9,410 bases of DNA from CALCMJ01 sp964475415 (GCA_964475415.1 CAYYWZ010000104.1:1-9410), one strand, 5' to 3'. Counted from the first letter of the stretch, positions 1 through 8,397 are shown. The notes: generated by a model not told the origin, from the sequence alone. Numbers and translations are program-made.

Positions 1-907
1 TGCCATCATCATTACAGACGATATCTACAGGTTCTATAAAGAGGACTTCGCACTCCTCATTTTCTTCTTGACAGTTAGGTTGTAAAAATTCGGTTGTGAA
101 ACAGCAGTCTGGATTATTCCCCATACAAATTTGTATAGTGATAAACTCGAACTGATGATCATATTCTAACTCAAGTGAAATGACTCCGTCTAGGGGAGGA
201 CTAGAATGATAAACATCATTTATAAAGAGATCAACATAATCGTTTGTAGGATCAACATAGTCATAATATATTTCTAATAGATAATCTCCGTTATCTGGAT
301 TGCAATCTATTGTTTCTACTTCAATATATTCTATAGAACACATCGTTGTATCTTCACACTCTGGTTGTGGGTATTCAAAACTTAGGCAACAAGATTCATC
401 TCCTTGGATACAGATGGTGATGATATCTTCGTTAGAATTTGTGCGAGGTGTTATATTTTGCATATATAAGTCACCGCCTAATTCGAATATTCCTGTATAT
501 TGATTATTAATCCAAAGTTCTATCAGCTCATTAGTAGGGTTATCTATTTCGTATAAGATGAACATATTGTAGGTGCCATTAGTATTGCATATTATATCAA
601 CGGGTTCTATATATAGTACCTCACATGCTGTAGTAGCACAATTTGGTTGTAGGAATTCTGTTGTGAAACAACAATTAGGATCATTAGTCATGCATACGGC
701 AAGGGTGATATATTCGTATTGCGGATCATAATCTAATTCTATAATAAAATTATCACCAATGTCATGTGTTGAGTTATACTCATCATTGATAAAGACATCT
801 ACGAAATCACTTGTAGGATCTGTTGGAATATAGAATCCTTCTATTATATATGTGCCGGTTTCTTCGTTGCATTCTAAGATTTCTACTGCAACAATTTCTA
901 TTTCACA
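1..907 (-). repeat. Four tandem approx. 95-residue coding repeats in an A-B-A-B order
   Basis: Read on the minus strand, module 1 is 907-626, module 2 is 625-341, module 3 is 340-53, and module 4 starts at 52 and is cut by the edge. By hand alignment, modules 1 and 3 are identical at about half their positions and share an unbroken 12-residue block CCFTTEFLQPNC. The visible 17 residues of module 4 match module 2 at 13 positions (CEVL-IEPVDI) but match module 1 poorly. The order is therefore A-B-A-B, as if a two-module unit had duplicated. In the shared 12-residue block about half the codons differ without changing the amino acid, so the duplication is old and the protein sequence has been kept by selection. 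Confidence 0.8.
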
Positions 908-1000
908 TATGGAGTTGTTATTTCCAAAACTTTGTTGAATTGCCGTAAACCAACATAGTGTTATCAGCATGAATCTAAATAGTGGATTATTGATTTTCAT
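1..1000 (-). CDS. Secreted Cys-rich repeat protein, N-terminal part (runs off left edge)
   Basis: The frame is open from an ATG at 1000-998 to the window edge: 333 codons with no stop, so the gene is incomplete at its C-terminus. Residues 1-26 look like a signal peptide, with a hydrophobic stretch FMLITLCWFTA followed by a small-residue cleavage region ending SFG. After it come modules of 94-96 residues starting at Cys32, Cys126, Cys221 and Cys317. Each complete module has six cysteines in the same order: one at the start, one 12 residues later, one after a long acidic beta-rich stretch, a CC pair 7 residues on, and one 10 residues after the pair. The protein is very acidic and rich in Asn, Ile and Tyr. 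I recognise no named domain. It is probably exported and disulfide-bonded, perhaps a surface or adhesin-like protein. A T9SS tail, if there is one, lies outside the window. It is divergent from the T9SS-tailed gene at 1250. Confidence 0.85.
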   Translation of the reverse strand, partial: MKINNPLFRFMLITLCWFTAIQQSFGNNNSICEIEIVAVEILECNEETGTYIIEGFYIPTDPTSDFVDVFINDEYNSTHDIGDNFIIELDYDPQYEYITLAVCMTNDPNCCFTTEFLQPNCATTACEVLYIEPVDIICNTNGTYNMFILYEIDNPTNELIELWINNQYTGIFELGGDLYMQNITPRTNSNEDIITICIQGDESCCLSFEYPQPECEDTTMCSIEYIEVETIDCNPDNGDYLLEIYYDYVDPTNDYVDLFINDVYHSSPPLDGVISLELEYDHQFEFITIQICMGNNPDCCFTTEFLQPNCQEENEECEVLFIEPVDIVCNDDG

Positions 1001-1249
1001 TTTCTTAGTTTTGTTTTGTGAACCATCGAAAAATATACGTTGTCTATTTTCCAAGTTGGATATATGATACATTAAGCAATGTTGGATCTAGTTCATTTTT
1101 GACTTTGTATGTTATGTCAATAATTGTTAGACTTAAGTAAGATTCAATTCGCTGCCTTGAGGGAAATTTTAATTTATTAGAAGCTACTTGAAGTAGCTAT
1201 ATGAAATGTGTATATATTAACCTAAAAAGTAAATAGAAATTCCTATCTT
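1001..1249. other. Divergent intergenic region
   Basis: This 249-bp AT-rich gap separates two divergent genes for exported proteins and should hold both promoters. For the minus gene there is a poor candidate: TTG at 1054-1052 and TATTTTTC at 1035-1028, with a spacer of only 16 bp. For the plus gene there is TTG at 1188-1190 and TATATATT at 1211-1218, with a 20-bp spacer but two mismatches to TAnnTTTG. A 5-bp inverted repeat, TTGAC / GTCAA, lies at 1099-1120. I see no gene or structured RNA here. Confidence 0.4.
1182..1198. repeat. Perfect 17-bp palindrome upstream of the T9SS-tailed gene
   Basis: AGCTACTT-G-AAGTAGCT is a perfect 8-bp inverted repeat around one central base, 51 bp before the start codon at 1250. 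It overlaps the possible -33 TTG (1188-1190) of the plus-strand gene, so it is placed where an operator would block transcription. One base is too short for a hairpin loop, which favours a protein-binding site over an RNA structure. The regulator is unknown. Confidence 0.35.
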
Positions 1250-2167
1250 ATGATTATGAAATTAATATTGTCACTTGCAATTATATTGACCTCTTTTGTA
1301 GGGATTACGCAAACCGAAATAAATGCTTCCTCAGAATGGAGAATATTTGAGGTAAGATGTGTTGATCTTTATTGCATAGAATCATTTTATGAAGAAAGCT
1401 TGACAAGTGATACAATTATAGATAATAAAGAATATTATAAGTTATCTAGATATGCAACTTCTATAGAATATTTTCAGACGAACCCTGATCATATTATTTC
1501 TACGAATGTTACAGATATGTATCGTGGTGCTCTCAGGTCGGAGGAAGGTATCTGGTATTGGATTCCTAAAGATACGATATCAGAAAGTGTTCTTTATGAT
1601 TTTAATATTTCTGATGGTGACAGTTTGCAATTTCCCGATTTTGACTTTAAGTTTGAGCTAAGCTTAGTTGATAGTATCTTGCATAATAATCTATATAGGG
1701 AAGTATATCAGGTGGGGCCTCTGCCATATACCATTATAGAAGGAGTAGGATTGAGCTCAGGGCTTACAAATTCTTTGATCGATAACTTACAGTTACAAGA
1801 AACGTTTAGCTACTTAAATTGTTACAGCAAAGATGGTTCGTCTATAAGTCCTGATCATTCTGCTCTAGAAGAGGAAATTGCATTGACTTTTTTAGATCCA
1901 TGTCAAGCATTAATTGTTAATTCAGAAGATCTACAGGAAAAAAAGATATCTGTTTTCCCTAATCCAGTTTCTGATATACTCTGGATAGATACAGACCTGC
2001 TTATAGAATCTATAGCGGTATATAATCAACAAGGGGAACAGATCCAATCGTACAATCAAACCGTTAGCGCTATCGATATCAGTTTTCTAGACAAGGGTAT
2101 ATATTATTTACTTATCAGAGAAAGAAATAATCCGATTCCTATTGTAGAGAAGTTTATCAGGCTCTAA
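1250..2167 (+). CDS. Secreted protein with T9SS type A sorting domain
   Basis: A 305-residue protein of unknown function. Residues 1 to about 20-25 form a signal peptide (MIMKLILSLAIILTSFVGIT). The ATG at 1256 would give a cleaner signal peptide and is an alternative start. The C-terminal part, from about residue 233, is a Por secretion tail: it opens with VFPNPVSD (residues 235-242), continues as a short beta-sandwich with YNQQGEQI and DKGIYYLLI, and ends in a basic KFIRL. This tail directs proteins across the outer membrane through the type IX system, and in known cases it is removed and the protein is attached to the surface. The middle (about 25-225) has motifs I associate with secreted Bacteroidota proteins of unknown role: a DTIIDNKEYYKL stretch, GIWYWIPKDTI followed by LLYDF-like residues, an IEGVG segment and SYLNCYSKDG. 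I see no catalytic motif. It ends 17 bp before the convergent acyl-CoA dehydrogenase gene. Confidence 0.88.
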   Translation: MIMKLILSLAIILTSFVGITQTEINASSEWRIFEVRCVDLYCIESFYEESLTSDTIIDNKEYYKLSRYATSIEYFQTNPDHIISTNVTDMYRGALRSEEGIWYWIPKDTISESVLYDFNISDGDSLQFPDFDFKFELSLVDSILHNNLYREVYQVGPLPYTIIEGVGLSSGLTNSLIDNLQLQETFSYLNCYSKDGSSISPDHSALEEEIALTFLDPCQALIVNSEDLQEKKISVFPNPVSDILWIDTDLLIESIAVYNQQGEQIQSYNQTVSAIDISFLDKGIYYLLIRERNNPIPIVEKFIRL

Positions 2168-2184
2168 ATTGTACCCTGATTTTA

Positions 2185-3345
2185 TTAGATGGGAAGATAA
2201 GGTTCTCCCTTGATCACGCTTCTAGATATAACAAGATTTTGGATCTCTGATGTGCCCTCATAGATCTGAGTAATCTTTGCATCACGCATCAATCTTTCTA
2301 CGTGATATTCTTTTACAAATCCATATCCTCCATGTACCTGTACGGCTTCTATAGTTATCTCCATAGCTATTTCGGAAGCATACAGTTTGGCCATTGCAGC
2401 AGCAGTAGCAAAATCCTTGCCTGAGTCTTTGAGCCATGCTGCTCTGTAAACTAACATTCTAGCAGCTTCTATTTTAGTAACCATATTAGACAACTTGAAT
2501 GCTATGGCTTGGTGATTGTTTATGGGTTTTCCGAAAGCTTCTCTTTCGTTAGAATATGCTAAAGCGAGCTCATAAGCCCCCTGTGCTATTCCTAGAGCTT
2601 GTGCAGCGATACCTATTCTTCCTCCATCCAAGGTTTTCATCGCTAACTTAAATCCAAATCCTTCTTCACCGATTCTATTTTCTTTAGGTACTTTGACATC
2701 CTGAAACATGACAGAAGAAGTATCAGAAGATCTAATACCTAGCTTATCTTCCTTTACACCAGTTGTTACTCCTTCTAGTGCGGACTCTACAATAAATGCG
2801 TTGATACCTTTATGTCTTTTCTCTGCATCAGTCTGAGCGATTACTAAGTAGATGCCCGCTTTCTTACCATTGGTAATCCAGTTTTTGGTACCATTCATGA
2901 GGTAATAATCTCCCTTGTCTATAGCAGAAGTTTTCTGACTGGTAGCATCACTTCCTGCTTCAGGTTCGGATAGACAGAAACCACCTATAGTCTTTCCACT
3001 AGCAAGATCCGGTAGATATTTATTTTTTTGTTCTTCTGTTCCATATTCCTGAATTCCATATTGAACAAGTGAGTTATGTGCGGAGACTATTACGGAACTT
3101 GAGTTGTCTATCTTTGATAATTCTTCTACAATAATAGCATAGGATAAAGCATCCATTTCTGATCCTCCATATTGACTTAGGGTGTTGATGCCCATAAATC
3201 CTAGTTCAGACATTCGAGCTACTTGTTCAGTAGGGTAGTCTTGTTTACTATCTCTATCGATGACTCCTGGCTTAAGCTCTTTCTGCGCAAATTCTCTAGC
3301 AACATCTCTAATCATCTTATGTTCTTCTGATAAACTGAACTCCAT
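2185..3345 (-). CDS. Acyl-CoA dehydrogenase, short-chain type
   Basis: A full-length 386-residue FAD-dependent acyl-CoA dehydrogenase that introduces the alpha-beta double bond in acyl-CoA and passes electrons to electron-transfer flavoprotein in the cytoplasm. Its length is typical of the butyryl/short-chain group. Visible family signatures are CLSEPEAGSDA (124-134, flavin and substrate contact), NWITNG (155-160), REAFGKPI (268-275), QVHGGYGF (336-343), and the IYEGTSEIQ box (361-369), in which Glu363 aligns with the catalytic base of short- and medium-chain enzymes. The N-terminal helical domain, central beta domain and C-terminal helical domain are all present, with no missing key residue. 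The exact substrate (butyryl-CoA or a branched-chain acyl-CoA) cannot be told from sequence alone. It follows the receptor gene on the same strand after 189 bp, probably far enough for its own promoter. Confidence 0.95.
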   Translation of the reverse strand: MEFSLSEEHKMIRDVAREFAQKELKPGVIDRDSKQDYPTEQVARMSELGFMGINTLSQYGGSEMDALSYAIIVEELSKIDNSSSVIVSAHNSLVQYGIQEYGTEEQKNKYLPDLASGKTIGGFCLSEPEAGSDATSQKTSAIDKGDYYLMNGTKNWITNGKKAGIYLVIAQTDAEKRHKGINAFIVESALEGVTTGVKEDKLGIRSSDTSSVMFQDVKVPKENRIGEEGFGFKLAMKTLDGGRIGIAAQALGIAQGAYELALAYSNEREAFGKPINNHQAIAFKLSNMVTKIEAARMLVYRAAWLKDSGKDFATAAAMAKLYASEIAMEITIEAVQVHGGYGFVKEYHVERLMRDAKITQIYEGTSEIQNLVISRSVIKGEPYLPI

Positions 3346-3534
3346 CTTGTGTAAATTTTAGCAATTTAACTCTAAGTTAAAATATTTAAACATATGTATG
3401 AAGATAAAGTTCTATTTTATCAATTTGTAGAGTTTACTTTCTTAGCTGTGAATAAATGCGATTAATCACATTGACATAAAAACTAATATAAAAATATGTC
3501 TTAGTGGAAAGTAACGAGGCTAATCTTGCACTGT
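3346..3534 (-). promoter_or_regulatory. Intergenic region with possible acyl-CoA dehydrogenase promoter
   Basis: This 189-bp AT-rich gap separates the end of the 788-residue receptor gene from the dehydrogenase start. On the minus strand a TATGTTTA at 3394-3387 matches TAnnTTTG except for the last base and lies 42 bp before the start codon. No TTG stands at the usual distance (the nearest is about 26 bp upstream), so the call is weak. A 6-bp inverted repeat, TTTAAC / GTTAAA, lies at 3365-3381 between that element and the start codon. A near-palindrome with one mismatched pair, TGCGATTAATCACA, lies at 3457-3470. I find no clear terminator hairpin after the receptor gene. Confidence 0.3.
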
Positions 3535-5901
3535 TTATCTTCTTCTAGCACCAGAAAACTGCATAGCTTCTCCCTTCCCAAATCCATAACTGAACCCAAG
3601 TGTGATAAACCTACCTCTTAGAGATCTACTGTAGATGAAAAAGTTATCTTGATCGATTGTGTTTTCTCTTATTCGGGAAGCGAAAATATCTCTAACGCTA
3701 AAGTTAAACACACCCTTACCATTTAAAATTTTGTACCTGAAACCAAAATCAGCAGTTGTATTAGCTGATAAAATGCCTTGTACGGTCTGTTCTCTTGATT
3801 GATGTCGACCTGTAAGTTCTACATCCAAGCTTTTATTTACTTTGAACTTTACAGTAGATTTTGCAGACCATTGATCTGCCGAAAAATCAAAAACTTGATC
3901 TTCGAAGGTTCCTTCTCTAGAAAACACGTTGTAGTTTGCATCTCCTGTAAATGTAAGCTTATTATTAGGTGAGTACTTTGCATTAATTTCTAGTCCTGTT
4001 GAATTATTTATTCCAATATTCTGAGGAATAAAAGTATTTACATTGTCTTGAAAAATGGAAACTCTTTCTATTTTGTCTGTGGTGTGTCTGTGATATAAAT
4101 TTAAATTCAGAGAAGTTTGTCCCAAAATAAAAATGGTACCCACTTCGTAAGAATCTGTGTACTCAGCTTGAAGGTTAGGATTTCCTGCTCTTATGCTAAA
4201 GTTATTTCTTATGTTAAAAAATGGATTGAGATCCCATAGACGCGGTCTGTATATTCTTCTAGAATAACCACCTTGTACGGAGATACCTTCCTTAATTTTA
4301 TAAGAAGTGTGTAGAGATGGAAATAAATCTGTAAAATTTTGAGTATTCTCCTCATTGTTGTTCACAAGTAAAGTATTTACATCTGTATTCTCTATCCTTA
4401 GTCCTAATTTCAGACCCCAGCCTGAAGCTTCGTAAGCACCTGTTGTATAAACTCCGAGTACATTTTGGTTAAATTCAAAAACATTGGTCAATCCATCGTC
4501 TATTATAAGTTCTCCATTAATCTCATTACTTACTTCGAAGTCGTTGCTCACATTATTAGCAAGGTATTGTGCACCAGTTTCTAAAGTCCATTTGTCAGAA
4601 AAAGGCTTTGTATAATCAAGATTAAAAGTATACTTACCTTCCTGGAATTCTGTCGCGGTTCGCTGGCCGCTAAGATCATCAATTCCTGATACAACAGTAT
4701 TTTCAAAAACGGATGATTGGTCTTTACCAAAAAAGTTACCTATAGCACTTATCAATAATTTATGATCCTTATGATCAGTAAAATCACGCTTATACTGCAA
4801 TTCATATTGTAACTTAGGATTGTTAGCCTCTGTTGTTTCACTTCTGATCCATTCCTTCGTAATTTCATTATTTTCTCGTTGAGTAAACGAGGTCTCTGAT
4901 GGTTGGTCCTCTATCTCATAAGCATAACTCCCAGAAAGGGTAATTACATTTGTTGGGTTGATATAGTAATCTGTACCTAAGATAAAATTGTAAAAATTTT
5001 CATTTCTGAATTCATCTCCAGCGGAAGAGATTTCGGTATTAGTTATGAGATCTCTATTTATATTTTCTTGGTCTCTAGGTAACTCTCTGTAACCAGCACC
5101 TAGCTGCGTAAAAAGATTAAACTTTTCTGTCCTTCTGTTTAAACTTAAACCTACACTATGGTTGTGAGGTGTTCCAGTATTGATAGAAATAGAACCATTG
5201 ATTCCTTTCTTCTGATTTTTCTTAAGGACTATATTTAGAATTCCAGCAGTCCCTTCTGCTTCATATTTTGCAGATGGGTTAGTAATAACTTCTATCTTTT
5301 CTATCATATCAGCTGTGATTGTTCCTAGTGCCCCACCTGAGTCATCAGCTAGAACGGAAGGTTTCCCATTGATGAGTATTTGTACACCCGAACTACCACG
5401 CAGTGTAACTTCGCCTTCTATATCCACATTGACAGAAGGTACATTGTTGAGGATTTCTAGTGCACTTGCACCTGTAGTACTGAGATCTGTTCCTACATTG
5501 AATACTCTTTTATCTAATTTGAATTCAGTAGTTGACTTAGTTGCCGTTACGATTACCTCATCTAAGGTCTTGGTATCTTCTCCTAAACGGATAGTTTGTA
5601 GATCAGCTAAACCTTTTACAAACGTAAGGTCTTCTATTCGTTTAGTGCTATAGCCTATGAAACTTATTTCTAGAATAACATTTTCAGAATCAGATGTCAA
5701 TGCAAATATTCCACCATTTTCTGTAGTGGTGCCCGATAACATTTCCTCAGAAGTTTTGTCTAGGACCAATACGGTTGCATAGTCTATGGACTGACCTGAG
5801 GATGCCTCGATTACTTGACCTTTTAACGTGAAGCTATTTTTCTGAGCTACTAAGCTAGATATTGAGCTTAGAAGAATGAGTAGTCCTAATAAATGTTTCA
5901 T
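3535..5901 (-). CDS. TonB-dependent receptor family outer-membrane beta-barrel protein
   Basis: A 788-residue outer-membrane protein. Residues 1-19 are a signal peptide ending SLVAQ. Residues about 24-107 form a carboxypeptidase-regulatory-like beta-sandwich (GQVIEASSGQSIDYATVLV ... ISFIGYSTK), which in Bacteroidota precedes many TonB-dependent proteins. A TonB-box-like DEVIVTATK (114-122) leads into a plug-like domain with SALEILNNVPSV (146-157), VTLRGSSGVQILINGKPS (165-182), IEKIEVITNPSAKYEAEGTAG (200-220) and ILNIVLKK (221-228). The rest is a beta-barrel of the type assigned to the outer membrane beta-barrel 3 family, closing with ITLGFSYGFGKGEAM and a basic ARRR end typical of that group. 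The cargo cannot be read from the sequence. The gene lies 128 bp downstream of the other receptor on the same strand, so co-transcription is possible. The only promoter candidate in the gap is poor: GCATTTTG at 5962-5955, with TTG 22 bp upstream. Confidence 0.92.
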   Translation of the reverse strand: MKHLLGLLILLSSISSLVAQKNSFTLKGQVIEASSGQSIDYATVLVLDKTSEEMLSGTTTENGGIFALTSDSENVILEISFIGYSTKRIEDLTFVKGLADLQTIRLGEDTKTLDEVIVTATKSTTEFKLDKRVFNVGTDLSTTGASALEILNNVPSVNVDIEGEVTLRGSSGVQILINGKPSVLADDSGGALGTITADMIEKIEVITNPSAKYEAEGTAGILNIVLKKNQKKGINGSISINTGTPHNHSVGLSLNRRTEKFNLFTQLGAGYRELPRDQENINRDLITNTEISSAGDEFRNENFYNFILGTDYYINPTNVITLSGSYAYEIEDQPSETSFTQRENNEITKEWIRSETTEANNPKLQYELQYKRDFTDHKDHKLLISAIGNFFGKDQSSVFENTVVSGIDDLSGQRTATEFQEGKYTFNLDYTKPFSDKWTLETGAQYLANNVSNDFEVSNEINGELIIDDGLTNVFEFNQNVLGVYTTGAYEASGWGLKLGLRIENTDVNTLLVNNNEENTQNFTDLFPSLHTSYKIKEGISVQGGYSRRIYRPRLWDLNPFFNIRNNFSIRAGNPNLQAEYTDSYEVGTIFILGQTSLNLNLYHRHTTDKIERVSIFQDNVNTFIPQNIGINNSTGLEINAKYSPNNKLTFTGDANYNVFSREGTFEDQVFDFSADQWSAKSTVKFKVNKSLDVELTGRHQSREQTVQGILSANTTADFGFRYKILNGKGVFNFSVRDIFASRIRENTIDQDNFFIYSRSLRGRFITLGFSYGFGKGEAMQFSGARRR

Positions 5902-6029
5902 TGAAAAAGTTTAAAATCTTACACTAAGATCGCGTTTATTACACCATATACATACAAAATGCAGTACTTATTGTTCGGTTAAGCCAACTAATTTATATAT
6001 ACGTAGTCTAATATTGATTAGAGGTTTTT

Positions 6030-8345
6030 TTATATAAACCATTTTATGCCTAGAAAGGTAGTTCTTGGCTGGGCAGGTCCATATACGAAATTACTATCTC
6101 TGTTTTTTCCTATGTCAAATTGCGATTGGTAACTGTTGAAGAGGTTTTTTATACCACCATAAAATTCCAGCTTAGTACCAGTGGTAAGTGGAAAAGTATA
6201 GCTTAACTTCGTACTAACTTCAGAGAACGGGTTGGATTCAATTATTTCGTCTATGAGCTGATTAGGTGCTCCTGCAAAATGCGGGACGAGCATACTTCCT
6301 GTGTAGACAAAATTTATATTGGCACTGAATCTATCATTAGGAGTTAAGGTTAGATTGGCAAATCCATATCTATTAGGTGTTCTAACAAATCTATTTATTC
6401 CATCCAATTCATCGATGTATTTTACTTTGTTTTCGAACTTACTGGTTTGGAAAGTCGCTCCTGCTTCTACCTGTATTTTTCTATCATAATTCGCCCGCAA
6501 TTCTATCGTAGTGCCTCTTACGATTGCACCTTGATCATTTCGCTTTTCGAATACTTCCCCAAAAGCATCTTCACCTTGCGGTACAAGTGTAAAAGCATCA
6601 TTCAGCTTAGTATAAAATCCTTCTACTGTAAACCCAGCTACCCAATTCTCTGTGGGCTTATCGTAGTTAATGGATGCTGTATAACTCTCTGAAGTTTCTT
6701 CCATAAGATCTGGAGAGAGATTCACCCTAGAAATTCCTCCTCCAGCAAAAGCAATATGTAAGTCTGTATCAAAAGCTTGTGGAGCTCTGAAGCCTGTACC
6801 ATAACTTAGTCTTACTTGTGTATTATCTTTGTATTTGTATAAGGCAGAAATTCTAGGGCTTACGATAAGTCTATCTACTAGATTGTGTTTGTCTAAACGT
6901 AGACCTGATAGTAAGTTAAGCGATGGTAATATCTCCCAGTCACTTTGAATAAATGCACCGATGTCTTTTGTCAATTGATCGACCAGATAATCGTAAGATT
7001 CTATTTCATCATAGGTGTCATCTACTAAGTATTCTGCACCGAATGTCAAAGTGTTAGTAGCATTCCCTATAAAATTATTTAGTTTGTGATTTAGCTGTAA
7101 TCCAGCCTGTAAAGTTCTAGTGTGAGATGTTCCGTATGGAGGATTATTAAGATGTTCAGTAAGTCCTTCTTCTTCATCGGGGATAATTCCTGTATAGTGA
7201 TCTCTAGCTGTATTTTGCCATGCAGCATAGCTGATGAGAGAGCTGTTGTCATTATTGAAGTTGATCTGATAATCCATGCTTCCCATCCATATATTATGTG
7301 TTCTTTCTTCTGATTGTTGTGCAAGAAAGGCAGGTTGATCGACTAATTCACCTCCATATCTATACTCATTTAGATTGCTTAAATTAAGTTCGATTTTTTG
7401 GTTTTTCATAGGTAGAAAAAAAGTGCTAAACCCTATGGAAGTATTTTTTATTTCGGGTATTTCAGAGAAATTATCTTCATTGTGATCATAAGCTTCTCTT
7501 TCTCTTCTATTAAGAAAAAAAGAAATACCACTATTCCCATTCTTACTGACAAGGGTGCTGTTTCCATTGATCATATAATCATGAGATTGACCATTTATCT
7601 GTTGATAGCTAGAGTTAATACTGAAGCTATTGTTATCAGGTATTTTTGTGAGAACATTTACTGTTCCGCCGATAGCACTAGAACCATATAAGGATGAACC
7701 TCCTCCTCTTGTCACCTCTATTCTATCAATCATATTTACGGGTATCTGTTCTAGACCGTAGAGGCCTGTAAGGGGACTAAAAATAGGTCTCCCATTAATT
7801 AATATTTGAGAATATCCGCCGGCAAGACCATTCATTCTTAACTGGGTGTAATTACAGGTTTGACAATCGTTTTCTACTCTTAGTCCCGGTTGGAATCTAA
7901 GGCCTTCAGATAGATTGCAGGCTTGTATATTGTCGAGGGTCTTATGATCCACCACATTGACAATTATTGCAGATTTGGTCTGTCTTTTAAAGGTTTTGGT
8001 TCCTGTTACAACTATTTCGTCGAACAGAAGAAGATCTTTTTGGAGAGTGATTTGTAAAAATGCTGGATCTTTAGAAGGAAGTATAATTTCTTTATGAACA
8101 GATTTGTAACCTAGGAAACTGATATCTATCTGGTGCTTTCCTGAACTTATATTTTCTAGGAAAAATGCTCCTTGCTCATCTGTATATACCAGTATCTTTC
8201 CATCTAGTACAACACTGGCAAATTCTAAGTTACCATCTTCCGTTTTGACTATACCTTTTATTATATCCGACTGTTGGCCTGTTATGTCGTTAGCCATCAA
8301 AATAATAAGAAGCACAGATAGAATAAAAGAGCAATATTGCTTCAT
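6030..8345 (-). CDS. TonB-dependent receptor, probable metal or metal-chelate uptake
   Basis: A 771-residue outer-membrane TonB-dependent receptor. A signal peptide (about 1-24) is followed by a carboxypeptidase-regulatory-like domain (about 28-103). A TonB-box-like DEIVVTGTK (109-117) comes next, then a classical plug: LSEGLRFQPGLRVEN (145-159), QLRMNGLAGGYSQILINGRP (168-187), GLEQIPVNMIDRIEVTRG (197-214) and SSLYGSSAIGGTVNVLTK (217-234). The barrel ends RTTFLGIKWFI, with the C-terminal aromatic residue used for outer-membrane assembly. The plug carries Cys143 and a CxxC pair, Cys161 and Cys164 (DCQTCNYTQ), a feature I recall from a group of Bacteroidota receptors resembling ferrienterochelin/BtuB-type transporters. 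It is transcribed away from a DtxR/MntR-type regulator from a promoter overlain by a long inverted repeat, which points to metal-controlled expression and a metal or metal-chelate cargo. The actual ligand (Fe, Mn, haem, siderophore or cobalamin) is not determined. Confidence 0.93.
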   Translation of the reverse strand: MKQYCSFILSVLLIILMANDITGQQSDIIKGIVKTEDGNLEFASVVLDGKILVYTDEQGAFFLENISSGKHQIDISFLGYKSVHKEIILPSKDPAFLQITLQKDLLLFDEIVVTGTKTFKRQTKSAIIVNVVDHKTLDNIQACNLSEGLRFQPGLRVENDCQTCNYTQLRMNGLAGGYSQILINGRPIFSPLTGLYGLEQIPVNMIDRIEVTRGGGSSLYGSSAIGGTVNVLTKIPDNNSFSINSSYQQINGQSHDYMINGNSTLVSKNGNSGISFFLNRREREAYDHNEDNFSEIPEIKNTSIGFSTFFLPMKNQKIELNLSNLNEYRYGGELVDQPAFLAQQSEERTHNIWMGSMDYQINFNNDNSSLISYAAWQNTARDHYTGIIPDEEEGLTEHLNNPPYGTSHTRTLQAGLQLNHKLNNFIGNATNTLTFGAEYLVDDTYDEIESYDYLVDQLTKDIGAFIQSDWEILPSLNLLSGLRLDKHNLVDRLIVSPRISALYKYKDNTQVRLSYGTGFRAPQAFDTDLHIAFAGGGISRVNLSPDLMEETSESYTASINYDKPTENWVAGFTVEGFYTKLNDAFTLVPQGEDAFGEVFEKRNDQGAIVRGTTIELRANYDRKIQVEAGATFQTSKFENKVKYIDELDGINRFVRTPNRYGFANLTLTPNDRFSANINFVYTGSMLVPHFAGAPNQLIDEIIESNPFSEVSTKLSYTFPLTTGTKLEFYGGIKNLFNSYQSQFDIGKNRDSNFVYGPAQPRTTFLGIKWFI

Positions 8346-8361
8346 GTAGTTTTTATTTGAT

Positions 8362-8375
8362 ATTACAAAAGTAAT
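8362..8375. repeat. Short inverted repeat over the -7 element of the receptor promoter
   Basis: ATTAC-AAAA-GTAAT is a perfect 5-bp inverted repeat with a 4-bp centre. It covers the -7 element at 8366-8373 and overlaps the left arm of the longer repeat at 8372-8400. It may be a second half of an operator, or a chance result of AT-rich promoter sequence. As RNA it would sit across the transcription start, so a transcript hairpin is unlikely. Confidence 0.3.
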
Positions 8376-8397
8376 TTGTTAGATAGTATATAACAAA
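8366..8397 (-). promoter_or_regulatory. Bacteroidota-type promoter for the 771-residue receptor gene
   Basis: Read on the minus strand, TTTG at 8397-8394 is followed by a 20-bp spacer and TACTTTTG at 8373-8366, which matches TAnnTTTG in all fixed positions. This is the -33/-7 promoter of the Bacteroidota primary sigma factor. Transcription would start near 8360, leaving a leader of about 15 nucleotides before the ATG at 8345. It is the best full promoter match in the window. Confidence 0.7.

Noticed and set aside
300..503. Plus-strand 67-codon open frame
   Set aside because: It lies antisense inside the minus-strand repeat protein, whose frame is open over the full 1-1000 stretch and shows a signal peptide and protein-level repeats. 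The plus frame has no recognisable protein character.
3447..3470. CRP-like TGTGA ... TCACA in front of the acyl-CoA dehydrogenase gene
   Set aside because: The half-sites are 14 bp apart, not the 6 bp of a CRP/FNR box, and they lie more than 100 bp from the start codon without a promoter match nearby.
5315..5653. Plus-strand 112-codon open frame
   Set aside because: It is antisense to the plug and regulatory-like domains of the 788-residue receptor, whose motifs are clear. The Ser/Pro/Val-rich translation is what an antisense shadow gives.
6008..6031. CTAAT-ATTG-ATTAG stem followed by a run of T, resembling a terminator
   Set aside because: The T-run follows the stem only on the plus strand, where no upstream gene exists. 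For the minus-strand receptor gene the order is reversed, and the stem has only five AT-rich pairs.
7091..7324. Minus-strand 77-codon frame, and overlapping plus-strand frame at 7122-7313
   Set aside because: Both lie wholly inside the barrel-coding part of the 771-residue receptor in other frames and have no independent start signal or motif.
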